Counted from the first letter of the stretch, positions 1 to 5,523 are shown. The stretch is DNA of 7,644 bases from Victivallales bacterium (GCA_017615955.1 JAFZZD010000659.1:1-7644); one strand, 5' to 3'. A program made the numbers and translations. Notes: a model not told the origin generated them from the letters alone.

Positions 1-83
1 ACCAGGCCAGGCTGCCTTGGAATGCCGAATTTGGTCTTGAAGCAGCTTTTCACCACTGCCACTGGCGCGAATTCATAGTTCAT
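1..83 (-). CDS. trmO: 5' fragment of TrmO-type tRNA (t6A37) N6-methyltransferase, cut by window edge
   Basis: Starting at ATG 83-81, the minus strand reads MNYEFAPVAVVKSCFKTKFG followed by IPRQPGL, and runs out of the window after 27 codons. The pattern 'xxVIxSxxKxKFxxPRQPGLV' is the N-terminal signature of TrmO/TsaA (YaeB), as I recall the E. coli protein (IGVIRSPYKEKFAVPRQPGLV). The family transfers a methyl group from S-adenosylmethionine to t6A37, making m6t6A in ANN-decoding tRNAs, and acts in the cytoplasm. The start lies only 4 nt after the waaA stop and has no clear Shine-Dalgarno, so translation is probably coupled to waaA. Only the N-terminus is visible, so completeness cannot be judged. 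The identification rests on about 20 informative residues but is distinctive. Confidence 0.8.
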   Translation of the reverse strand, partial: MNYEFAPVAVVKSCFKTKFGIPRQPGL

Positions 84-87
84 TATT

Positions 88-1377
88 TTAGACTGCGCTG
101 TCAATGGCCTTGATTGTGCGTTCGATTGCGCCTCGGTACTTGTCCACCAGACCTCGCGCATTGTGCCCCAGGGTCTCACGTTCCTGCTGATTTTCCAGAA
201 GGCGGCGCAGCGCAGGCGCGAAATCGCATTCCTGAACGACTTCGACGGAGGCGTTTGCCTCCTTGAAAAGCTCGGCCACCGCGCGGAAATTCTCCATGTG
301 GGAGCCATGTATGATTGCCTTGCCAAAAATTGCGGGTTCTATGATATTGTGCCCGCCAGTCTGGCCTGCCAGGCTCTTGCCCACGTATGCCACATCAGCC
401 GCACCATAATAGTTCATCAATTCGCCAGTGGTATTTACCAAAAGGACATCCACCTGCCCTGCCTTGGCGGCATCCTCGCCCTTGAGCATTCTGCAAGAAA
501 GTCCATGCTTTTCCACAACGGCGGCCACTTCATTGGCGCGTTCGCAATGCCTGGGCACCAGAACCATTTTCAATTCTGGATGCGCCTTGCGTATGTCCGC
601 CACCGCCTGGCATATAAGTTCCTCTTCGCCAGGATGTGTGCTGCCCACCACGAAGGTGATGCGCTGTCCAGTGCCGAATGCGCTGTCCAGCACTGATGTC
701 ACATCGGCAGTGCCCACATCGGGAACCTGGTCGAACTTCATGGTGCCGCACACCGCAATGCGCTCCGATGAGCCAGTCACACGTTCAATGCGCTTGGCGT
801 CCTCTTCAGTCTGCACGCACAGGGTGGAAAATGAATTGAATATTGGCCTGAATACGCAGGACCACTTGGCATAGCCCGCGCTTGACTTGTCCGACATGCG
901 CCCATTCACCAGGCACACCTTTATGCCGCGCTTATTTGCCATGCGTATAAGATTCGGCCATATCTCCACCTCGAATATGACCAGGGTATGAGGCGCAACC
1001 ACCTTGAGCGCAGTGCGCACCGCCCAGAAAAAGTCAAATGGACAGTAGATAAGTGTGACGCCTGGCAGCGCTTTCTTGCGCATGGTCTCAAATGCAGTGC
1101 TGGTTCCACAGGAGAACACCACATTGTCTTTTGGATGCGCCTTCTGCCAGGCGCGTATGAACGTGACTGCCGCCACCGATTCGCCCACGCTGACCGCGTG
1201 GACCCAGACCTTGCTGTCAAGCGACGCCAGGTGCTGCCGAATGTCCTTGCCGAAGAAGCCGAAACGCTGCCAGTATTCCCTGGTGAGACCGCCTCGACGG
1301 AATATATGAACCAGATAAAAAGGCAAATAAAGCAGAAACAGAAGAGGAAACAGTATATCGTAGAGGAAAAACAGCAT
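88..1377 (-). CDS. waaA: 3-deoxy-D-manno-octulosonic acid (Kdo) transferase, GT30
   Basis: WaaA/KdtA transfers Kdo from CMP-Kdo to the lipid A precursor at the inner face of the inner membrane. The 429-aa length fits the family (about 420-430). Residues 1-25 (MLFFLYDILFPLLFLLYLPF...) form a hydrophobic N-terminal anchor. The N-domain motif VHAVSVGESVAA (59-70) contains the expected catalytic Glu (E66). FEVEIWPNLI (135-144) matches the GT30 'E-x-E-x-W-P-N' block. The C-domain holds GSTHPGEE (245-252), LVPRH (273-277) and GHNIIEP (342-348), the usual CMP-Kdo-binding loops. An in-frame Met further upstream (1440) lies inside the tRNA-Leu gene and was rejected; ATG 1377 has AAGAGG 6 nt upstream. 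The gene lies 31 nt downstream of tRNA-Leu with no terminator between and 4 nt upstream of trmO. Whether it adds one or more Kdo residues cannot be read from the sequence. Confidence 0.96.
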   Translation of the reverse strand: MLFFLYDILFPLLFLLYLPFYLVHIFRRGGLTREYWQRFGFFGKDIRQHLASLDSKVWVHAVSVGESVAAVTFIRAWQKAHPKDNVVFSCGTSTAFETMRKKALPGVTLIYCPFDFFWAVRTALKVVAPHTLVIFEVEIWPNLIRMANKRGIKVCLVNGRMSDKSSAGYAKWSCVFRPIFNSFSTLCVQTEEDAKRIERVTGSSERIAVCGTMKFDQVPDVGTADVTSVLDSAFGTGQRITFVVGSTHPGEEELICQAVADIRKAHPELKMVLVPRHCERANEVAAVVEKHGLSCRMLKGEDAAKAGQVDVLLVNTTGELMNYYGAADVAYVGKSLAGQTGGHNIIEPAIFGKAIIHGSHMENFRAVAELFKEANASVEVVQECDFAPALRRLLENQQERETLGHNARGLVDKYRGAIERTIKAIDSAV

Positions 1378-1408
1378 GAAACGCCTCTTGCCAATTGCAA
1401 ATAGAAAA

Positions 1409-1493
1409 TGGTGCAAGAGATGGGAGTCGAACCCACACACCTTTCGGTACAGGAACCTAAATCCTGCGCGTCTGCCAATTCCGCCACTCTCGC
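1409..1493 (-). tRNA. tRNA-Leu (anticodon UAG), CCA encoded
   Basis: The minus strand folds into a complete class II tRNA of 85 nt. The acceptor arms are GCGAGAG (1493-1487) and CUCUUGC (1419-1413), with discriminator A at 1412 and an encoded CCA at 1411-1409. The anticodon stem CAGGA/UCCUG encloses the loop UUUAGGU, giving anticodon UAG, which reads CUN leucine codons. The D-arm has the leucine-type GGCGGAAUUGGCAGACGC. There is a long variable arm, UACC-GAAA-GGUGU, and a T-arm GUGGG-UUCGACU-CCCAU. Acceptor pair 3:70 (1491 with 1415) is G:U, not the usual G:C, which is unusual for a leucine tRNA because G3:U70 is the main alanine identity element. A promoter-like sequence sits a few nt upstream. 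waaA follows 31 nt downstream without a terminator. Confidence 0.97.
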
Positions 1494-1505
1494 AATTTGT
1501 CGGTT

Positions 1506-1533
1506 AATATACAGCGGCAAGCCGATATTCCAA
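1506..1533 (-). promoter_or_regulatory. Candidate promoter of tRNA-Leu (and waaA-trmO)
   Basis: On the minus strand TTGGAA (1533-1528) and TATATT (1511-1506) are separated by 16 nt, matching the sigma-70 consensus at 4/6 and 5/6. The -10 box ends 12 nt before the tRNA 5' end, leaving a leader of about 5 nt, a normal arrangement for a stable RNA promoter. The spacer contains the small palindrome CGGC-AA-GCCG (1515-1524). The call is by eye only. Confidence 0.45.
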
Positions 1534-1593
1534 ATGAATAAATCAAACTTAACAAGGCATGTTTAGGTTTCTCCATACGCCTGGTGCGTCCAT

Positions 1594-1700
1594 GTGTGCG
1601 CCGAAGCGGCGCACACTCAGGTTGAGCAACCTGCATATTTTTGCCTGATGGAATGCCATACAGGTTGGCCAACCTGAGTGAGCGCCGCTTCGGCGCTCAC
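1594..1700. repeat. Two inverted 40-nt palindromic units (BIME-like pair)
   Basis: Unit 1 (1594-1633) has a 10-bp hairpin, GTGTGCGCCG / CGGCGCACAC with loop AAG (1594-1616), one T, then CAGGTT-GAGC-AACCTG (1618-1633). Unit 2 (1661-1700) is the same module in reverse: the perfect palindrome CAGGTTGGCCAACCTG (1661-1676), one A, then GTGAGCGCCG / CGGCGCTCAC with loop CTT (1678-1700). Aligned as reverse complements, the 40-nt units differ only at the fourth pair of the large stem, where both sides change together so pairing is kept (1597/1613 against 1681/1697), and in the loop of the small hairpin. A 27-nt AT-rich spacer (1634-1660) separates them. The pair lies between the sfsA stop and the tRNA promoter, like REP/BIME elements. 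No U-tract follows, so it does not resemble a simple terminator. A pause site, mRNA 3'-end protection and a mobile palindrome are all possible. Confidence 0.85.
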
Positions 1701-1718
1701 ATTGATATCCCATACGTA

Positions 1719-1753
1719 TGTAAACACAGGATAAATGACCGTTTATGTTTACA
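1719..1753. repeat. Interrupted hairpin spanning the sfsA stop codon
   Basis: TGTAAAC (1719-1725) pairs with GTTTACA (1747-1753), then, after a 5-nt bulge, ATAAA (1731-1735) pairs with TTTAT (1742-1746) around the loop TGACCG. The sfsA stop codon (1751-1749) lies in the outer stem. No U-tract follows on the minus strand, where the next bases form the palindrome CATACGTATG (1711-1720). It may stabilise the mRNA 3' end or pause transcription; it is AT-rich and could be chance. Confidence 0.4.
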
Positions 1754-2444
1754 GTATAATTGGCACTGGCGCGTCAATTGTGACTGTGTCTGGCGTCACG
1801 ATGCAGTCCATCGCCAGAATCCTCACTTTTGCGGCAGCGGCCTTTTTCAGCGCCATGGCAAAGTCAGGATGATGCTCCACGCTGGGGCCGAAATCCAGCA
1901 TCTCCTTCATCTGCACCACAAACAGCACGTATGCCTCATAGCCTTCAGCCTGGCAGTCGATAAGCTCATGCAGATGCTTTATGCCGCGCTCGGTAGGCGC
2001 ATCAGGGAAACTGGCGTGCCCGTCGTATTCCAATGTAACGCCCTTGACTTCCAGAAATGCCTTGCGGTCGCCGTCCTGTATGAAAAAGTCAAAGCGGGAG
2101 TTGCGCCAGCTTGCCTCCCTGCGAAAGATGGCATTTGGGGAAAACAACCCGCTTTCAGGCAACCATTCCGCCGCCACCTCGTTGGGTGCCTGGGCATCCA
2201 TGTTCACCAGCAAAGGCGCTTTTCCCGGCCGTTTCTTCTCCACCGTTACCAGGTCATACGGCGTTTTCCTGGCAGGATTTTCCGAGGCGGCCAAATACAC
2301 CTTCGCGCCTAGCTGCAGCAGTTCACGGCAACGCCCCGTGTTCTTCACGTGCACCAGCAGTTCCCTGCCCTCCAGCTCCACATACGCCACAAAGCGGTGG
2401 GGCCGTCTCAAAAACCTTGCCTGGACTATCTTTCCGTATTTCAT
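1749..2444 (-). CDS. sfsA: SfsA family protein (putative DNA/RNA nuclease)
   Basis: The 231-aa product matches SfsA along its length (E. coli form 234 aa). Visible family blocks are VHVKNTGR (31-38), SGLFSPNAIFRREASW (98-113), NSRFDFFI (115-122), AFLEVKGVTL (129-138) and FPDAPTERGIKHL (146-158). D119, E132 and K134 form a PD-(D/E)xK-like D...ExK arrangement, consistent with proposed nuclease activity. The historical name, sugar fermentation stimulation protein, reflects an indirect maltose phenotype, and its physiological role is poorly defined. The chosen start, ATG 2444, overlaps the upstream MBL stop codon as ATGA and has no Shine-Dalgarno, so it should be translated by reinitiation or coupling. 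A longer in-frame reading from further upstream would run deep into the MBL gene and adds non-conserved residues. It is the last gene of the HTH-MBL-sfsA unit. Confidence 0.94.
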   Translation of the reverse strand: MKYGKIVQARFLRRPHRFVAYVELEGRELLVHVKNTGRCRELLQLGAKVYLAASENPARKTPYDLVTVEKKRPGKAPLLVNMDAQAPNEVAAEWLPESGLFSPNAIFRREASWRNSRFDFFIQDGDRKAFLEVKGVTLEYDGHASFPDAPTERGIKHLHELIDCQAEGYEAYVLFVVQMKEMLDFGPSVEHHPDFAMALKKAAAAKVRILAMDCIVTPDTVTIDAPVPIIL

Positions 2445-3658
2445 GAAAGGAATTGATACTGCCCTTTGATGTTCATTTTCTCGTCGCTGGCATCCAGGCA
2501 GCACACACTGTAGTTTTTGCCGCCTGGCGGAACTGTGATGATGACATGGCAGCCCTTGCCAAATGTCTCTGGCGCAATGTCCTTAAGATAATCCTTGCCC
2601 TGCGCCTGGACGACGCGCGAATCAGCAAACACGCATGGGAACAAGGTGCGCGGTCCTGCATAGTTGCTGCGATTGCAAATGCGCATCAATGTGTCTTCTG
2701 ACACCTCCCTTGTATTGGATACGTTCACTACCCATACACGCGCCGCCAGCGCCGCCACCAGCTTGTCCGTCATGTTCCTAAAGCCGTGGTGGTTGATTTT
2801 CGCCACGTTCACCTTTGGCAACTCCTCCGCCAAAGCGTCCTCTATGTTCAGTTTCTCGCCATCAGGACCAGTTATCGGCTCTGCATCGAAGTCGCCTCCC
2901 GTGTAGAACGAGAAGTCACCATACCTCAATATGAAGCCAGTGCTCATTCCGTTTTCATTCACAAACTTATTGAGCTTGGCCTCCTCGGCATAGATGTCCT
3001 TGATGGAACCATCCTTGCAAAGAATCCTGCCATTGGCGATGATGTTCAGTATGCTGAAGTCAGGATAGCTTTCAGCCGCACGGCGCATCCTGATCTGGTT
3101 CAACTCGCCCAGACGAAACGCCTCGTTCTTCAGGCCATCCCGCTCCTGCAATGCCTTGTACATGCTGTGCACATGCTGGTGGTACATCTCCAGTTCGTGG
3201 GATACGCGCCCGTTGTCCCCAGGCCAGTCCCTGTCAATGGCAATGTCGAAGGACAGCTCTTCCGCCGCCAGCGCAAAGCCGCTGCGGTTGCAGCCAGGCA
3301 GACGGTGCCCATCGTCCTTGATGCACTGCCAATGGGGTGTGCCGCAGTGGTCGCAATGATAGTGGCTGATGTACATGTAGTCTATGACAGGACGCCCTTC
3401 CCTGCGCGGCGTATCCTTCGGCAGCACCCTTTGCGCATACCTGGCCACCCAGTCTCCAGCCAGCCTATGCGGGCCTGGCACCACTGGCACCGCATATTGC
3501 CACCGCGTTATGGCTGGGTAGTCGCCGCAGTCGTCCAGCATGGTCGTGCCATCAGGGAATATGAACAGAATCGCCTCCGCCACGCCCGTGTGTATGAAAT
3601 GTATCTGCAACTCGCCTTTCGTCCAACCGCCCCATTTAGTCTTTGCCACATCTGCCAT
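2441..3658 (-). CDS. MBL-fold metallohydrolase, ComEC-like branch, function unknown
   Basis: This 405-aa protein shows the metallo-beta-lactamase fold markers in order. These are a strand and turn with FPDGTTMLDDCGD (35-46), the metal motif SHYHCDHCG (98-106; H99, H101, D103, H104), GGDFDAE (254-260; D256 the probable bridging ligand) and KINHHGFRN (287-295; H290/H291). The KxxHHG ending resembles the hydrolase domain of ComEC/Rec2. From memory, the 'HHxxTGxxxxxFFxFPDGTTxLxDxGD' start is a recurring bacterial family without an assigned substrate. A long segment (about 115-235) between metal motifs is predicted mostly helical and polar and may be a substrate cap. There is no signal peptide or membrane segment, so it should be cytoplasmic. 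ATG 3658 is preceded by AAGAGGAAG; an upstream Met (3676) includes that ribosome site and was rejected. It is 36 nt downstream of the HTH gene and overlaps sfsA by 4 nt. The substrate could be a nucleic acid, nucleotide or other phosphodiester; this is inference. Confidence 0.85.
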   Translation of the reverse strand: MADVAKTKWGGWTKGELQIHFIHTGVAEAILFIFPDGTTMLDDCGDYPAITRWQYAVPVVPGPHRLAGDWVARYAQRVLPKDTPRREGRPVIDYMYISHYHCDHCGTPHWQCIKDDGHRLPGCNRSGFALAAEELSFDIAIDRDWPGDNGRVSHELEMYHQHVHSMYKALQERDGLKNEAFRLGELNQIRMRRAAESYPDFSILNIIANGRILCKDGSIKDIYAEEAKLNKFVNENGMSTGFILRYGDFSFYTGGDFDAEPITGPDGEKLNIEDALAEELPKVNVAKINHHGFRNMTDKLVAALAARVWVVNVSNTREVSEDTLMRICNRSNYAGPRTLFPCVFADSRVVQAQGKDYLKDIAPETFGKGCHVIITVPPGGKNYSVCCLDASDEKMNIKGQYQFLS

Positions 3659-3694
3659 TTTGCTTCCTCTTAACAATATCCTCTATGTTGGCTT

Positions 3695-4099
3695 TTATTG
3701 TACTTCCAACGCAATAGCCTCGCAACTTCGCTCCATTTTCTCCAGAAAAGCACTCTGGCAATTCTGCTGGCAGCAAAGGCGATATGCCTGTGAAAACCGC
3801 TCCAGCAAGGCATCAAGCTCGTCCAACGAAACGTCCTGCCTTCGCTGAATGTACTTTGACGCAGCCTCGTCCCTGGCGGAAAGGCAAAGTTCCGCATCCA
3901 ACTTGCCGCTTAACAACGCATTCAGCCTTGGCCATAATGCGGTGCTGCAATTCGTTATCCTGCCGTTGATCCACCTCTGCAGGGTACTCTTGCCAATCCT
4001 AAGAAAATCCGCCACCTGCTGATACGAGACACCCAAACTTGTTATGCGCTCCCGCAACTGATGCCTCTTGACAAAATCCAATTTATATTTGCCGTCCAT
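3695..4099 (-). CDS. Small helix-turn-helix protein, putative regulator of the MBL-sfsA operon
   Basis: A 134-aa basic protein. Residues 15-47 look like an XRE/Cro-type helix-turn-helix: LRERITSLGVSYQQVADFL (scaffold helices) then RIGKSTLQRWINGR (33-46, likely recognition helix). The remainder has a basic-hydrophobic helix (55-72), then a charged helical stretch, SLDELDALLERFSQAYRL (91-108), and a cysteine cluster, CCQQNC (109-114), plus Cys51, Cys72 and Cys126. That could be a dimerisation or effector part, and metal or redox sensing is only a guess. The start ATG 4099 has GGAAAGGAAGA just upstream. It is the first gene of its unit, 36 nt before the MBL gene. A perfect 7+7-bp inverted repeat lies 34 nt upstream of its start, suggesting autoregulation. 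I do not recognise a named family beyond the HTH. Confidence 0.72.
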   Translation of the reverse strand: MDGKYKLDFVKRHQLRERITSLGVSYQQVADFLRIGKSTLQRWINGRITNCSTALWPRLNALLSGKLDAELCLSARDEAASKYIQRRQDVSLDELDALLERFSQAYRLCCQQNCQSAFLEKMERSCEAIALEVQ

Positions 4100-4132
4100 T
4101 CTTCCTTTCCATTATGATAGTTGATTAATTTC

Positions 4133-4153
4133 ATGGCAAATAGCAATTGCCAT
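4133..4153. promoter_or_regulatory. Candidate operator: perfect inverted repeat upstream of the HTH gene
   Basis: ATGGCAA (4133-4139) and TTGCCAT (4147-4153) are perfect reverse complements separated by 7 nt, so half-site centres are 14 nt apart. A dimeric XRE-type protein could bind such a site. It lies between the candidate promoter and the HTH start codon, a position suited to repression. No binding data; based on symmetry and location. Confidence 0.4.
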
Positions 4154-4170
4154 TGTTTTTATGACGTGCA

Positions 4171-4198
4171 AATATACTATAAGTGCAAGAATATGCAA
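4171..4198 (-). promoter_or_regulatory. Weak candidate promoter of the HTH-MBL-sfsA unit
   Basis: On the minus strand TATATT (4176-4171) is a good -10 box (5/6), with TTGCAT (4198-4193) 16 nt upstream as a poor -35 (3/6). A promoter is expected here because a terminator closes the previous unit. The sequence TTGCA occurs three times on this strand (4198-4194, 4188-4184, 4171-4167), which may be activator sites or chance in AT-rich DNA. Confidence 0.3.
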
Positions 4199-4232
4199 AT
4201 AATAAAAGGGACTGAAGGTTCGCCTTCAGTCC
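4197..4232 (-). terminator. Intrinsic terminator after the pilin gene
   Basis: GGACTGAAGG (4209-4218) and CCTTCAGTCC (4223-4232) form a perfect 10-bp stem with a 4-nt loop. On the minus strand it is followed by CTTTTATTATTT, a U-rich tail. It starts 20 nt after the pilin stop codon and closes the tyrS-lpxA-pilin unit. On the plus strand the tail is only TTTCG, so it probably works mainly on the minus strand. Confidence 0.85.
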
Positions 4233-4252
4233 TTTCGTCTCATCAGTCACTG

Positions 4253-4729
4253 TCAATCCTTCTCCTGCTTGACAGTGAAGTCGCCCATAATGGTCTGCTG
4301 CACTTTACGGTGGTTTTCCGCCTTGTCCCGTAAAATGACATTCTGGGGAGTAAGGTCGTTCATATACAGCCCTCCATTATAGAGGTAACTGCAATGCTGT
4401 TCATCGCCTTCCAAAAACGCCTGCCAATTATCCGCAGGCATATCTTTTGTTCCTGGGCATATCAGCACCTTGCAGTCCTTCACATATTCGAGCCGCAGCA
4501 GCGTGGCAAGTCCAGTCGCATTGTTGCCATCTGGCAGATATGAGCGGTTGTCGTCCCCATACATCTGCAATGCGACTTTCAGTTGCTTCATATTGTCCAT
4601 ACAACCCAGAAGTTGTGCCTGGCGGCGTTTTTCGGCTGACCTGAGCCAAAGAAGCAAAATAGCCGCCACCACAGCCAGCATCACGATGACCACAACCAGC
4701 TCCACCAGCGAAAAACGACGCTTTTTCAT
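4253..4729 (-). CDS. Type IV pilin-like (pseudopilin) protein, prepilin N-terminal domain
   Basis: The 158-aa product begins MKKRRFSLVELVVVIVMLAV, a prepilin-type leader followed by a 23-residue hydrophobic helix (F6 to L29). E10 is at the +5 position of the mature form if cleavage falls before F6. The usual Gly at -1 is replaced by Arg5. After the helix come LKVALQMYGDDN (50-61), VLICPGTKDM (88-97) and HCSYLYNGGLYMND (112-125). From memory these resemble the globular heads of DUF1559-like proteins that are multiplied in Lentisphaerota and planctomycetes. Such proteins are exported and assembled or displayed at the envelope, but the role of this copy is unknown. A TTG in frame at 4738 precedes the chosen ATG 4729, but AGAGGA abuts that TTG and is ideally spaced (9 nt) for the ATG. 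The start is 5 nt after the lpxA stop; an intrinsic terminator follows the gene. Confidence 0.85.
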   Translation of the reverse strand: MKKRRFSLVELVVVIVMLAVVAAILLLWLRSAEKRRQAQLLGCMDNMKQLKVALQMYGDDNRSYLPDGNNATGLATLLRLEYVKDCKVLICPGTKDMPADNWQAFLEGDEQHCSYLYNGGLYMNDLTPQNVILRDKAENHRKVQQTIMGDFTVKQEKD

Positions 4730-4734
4730 AAGAA

Positions 4735-5523
4735 TCAATCCTCTTTATGCAGAAGGCGACCTGGGCAAATGCCACGCTTTGTGCTCATCACGAAATCAAT
4801 GAATTCCTTGACTTCCGGCACCTGCTCCACGCTGGCCTGAATCTTGTCAATGGCGTCCTGGCGTGAATCGCCGTAGCAAAAGAACAGCTTGATTGCCTCG
4901 CGAAGCGCATTGCGGGAATTTTCCGCCATGCCAGAACGGCGCAGACCGACTATGTTGGTGCCTTGTATGGCATCGTCCTGCAGCAGGCAGAACGGCGGTA
5001 TGTCCTGGGTGATGCCGTTTCCGCCGCCAACCATCGCCAGGCGACCAATACGCACAAACTGGTGCACCATGACATTGGCACTGATGAACGCGTGCTTGCC
5101 CACCTCAACGCGGCCAGCCAGCAAAGATGCATTCGCCACCACCACGTCATCGCCAATCTGGCAATTGTGACCAAGATGCGAGAACGCCATCAACATCACG
5201 TTGTTGCCAACCACAGTGTGGCTGCCTTCCTCGGTGCCCCGATGAATTGTGACATATTCCCTGATGACGCAGTTCTCACCAATATCGACGTAGCTTGGCT
5301 CGCCGCCATAATGCAAATCCTGGGGCGCATCGCCTATGACAGCACCAGCATGGACCTGCGTGCCCTTGCCAAGCGTGGTATTTCCAGTGATATAAGCGTG
5401 AGGCCCGATTTTGCAACCATCGCAAATGGTCACGTTCTCATCTATCACGGCAAATGGCGCAATCTCAACGTCAGCGCCAATCTTTGCCCCTGGCGCTATA
5501 ATTGCATTTGGATGTATCTTCAT
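4735..5523 (-). CDS. lpxA: UDP-N-acetylglucosamine O-acyltransferase (lipid A step 1)
   Basis: LpxA transfers a 3-hydroxyacyl chain from acyl carrier protein to the 3-OH of UDP-GlcNAc in the cytoplasm. The 262-aa protein has the expected left-handed beta-helix with repeating hexapeptides (I/V-G-x-x-x-x) over residues 1-190, then a helical C-terminus. MAFSHLGHNC (112-121) carries the catalytic pair H116/H119, equivalent to E. coli H122/H125, and VHQF (153-156) supplies H154. In the acyl-ruler region MVGGGNG (164-170), the residue aligned with E. coli G173 is Gly167. This suggests a long acyl chain, near C14, rather than the C10 made when Met stands there; this is an inference. ATG 5523 has AAAGGAGAAGG 6 nt upstream, inside the end of tyrS (15-nt gap). 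It is separated from lpxD, fabZ and lpxB, its usual partners. Confidence 0.98.
   Translation of the reverse strand: MKIHPNAIIAPGAKIGADVEIAPFAVIDENVTICDGCKIGPHAYITGNTTLGKGTQVHAGAVIGDAPQDLHYGGEPSYVDIGENCVIREYVTIHRGTEEGSHTVVGNNVMLMAFSHLGHNCQIGDDVVVANASLLAGRVEVGKHAFISANVMVHQFVRIGRLAMVGGGNGITQDIPPFCLLQDDAIQGTNIVGLRRSGMAENSRNALREAIKLFFCYGDSRQDAIDKIQASVEQVPEVKEFIDFVMSTKRGICPGRLLHKED

Noticed and set aside
1378..1440. N-terminal extension of WaaA by 21 residues
   Set aside because: It would start inside the tRNA-Leu gene; the Met at 1377 has a good ribosome site and begins the normal membrane anchor.
1594..1700. Paired hairpins as an intrinsic terminator of sfsA
   Set aside because: Neither hairpin is followed by a U-tract on the minus strand, and the duplicated inverted layout fits a REP/BIME-like element better.
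1594..1700. CRISPR array
   Set aside because: Only two units, in inverted orientation, with a single 27-nt spacer and no cas genes.
1641..2312. Plus-strand open frame starting in the palindromic repeat
   Set aside because: Antisense to sfsA and begins inside the hairpin region; composition is not protein-like.
2786..3673. Long plus-strand open frame (295 codons) across the MBL gene
   Set aside because: It is antisense to the MBL-fold gene, whose catalytic motifs are intact; the translation has no recognisable domain, and no ribosome site fits.
4730..4738. TTG start for the pilin gene
   Set aside because: The AGAGGA ribosome site directly abuts the TTG; it is correctly spaced only for ATG 4729.
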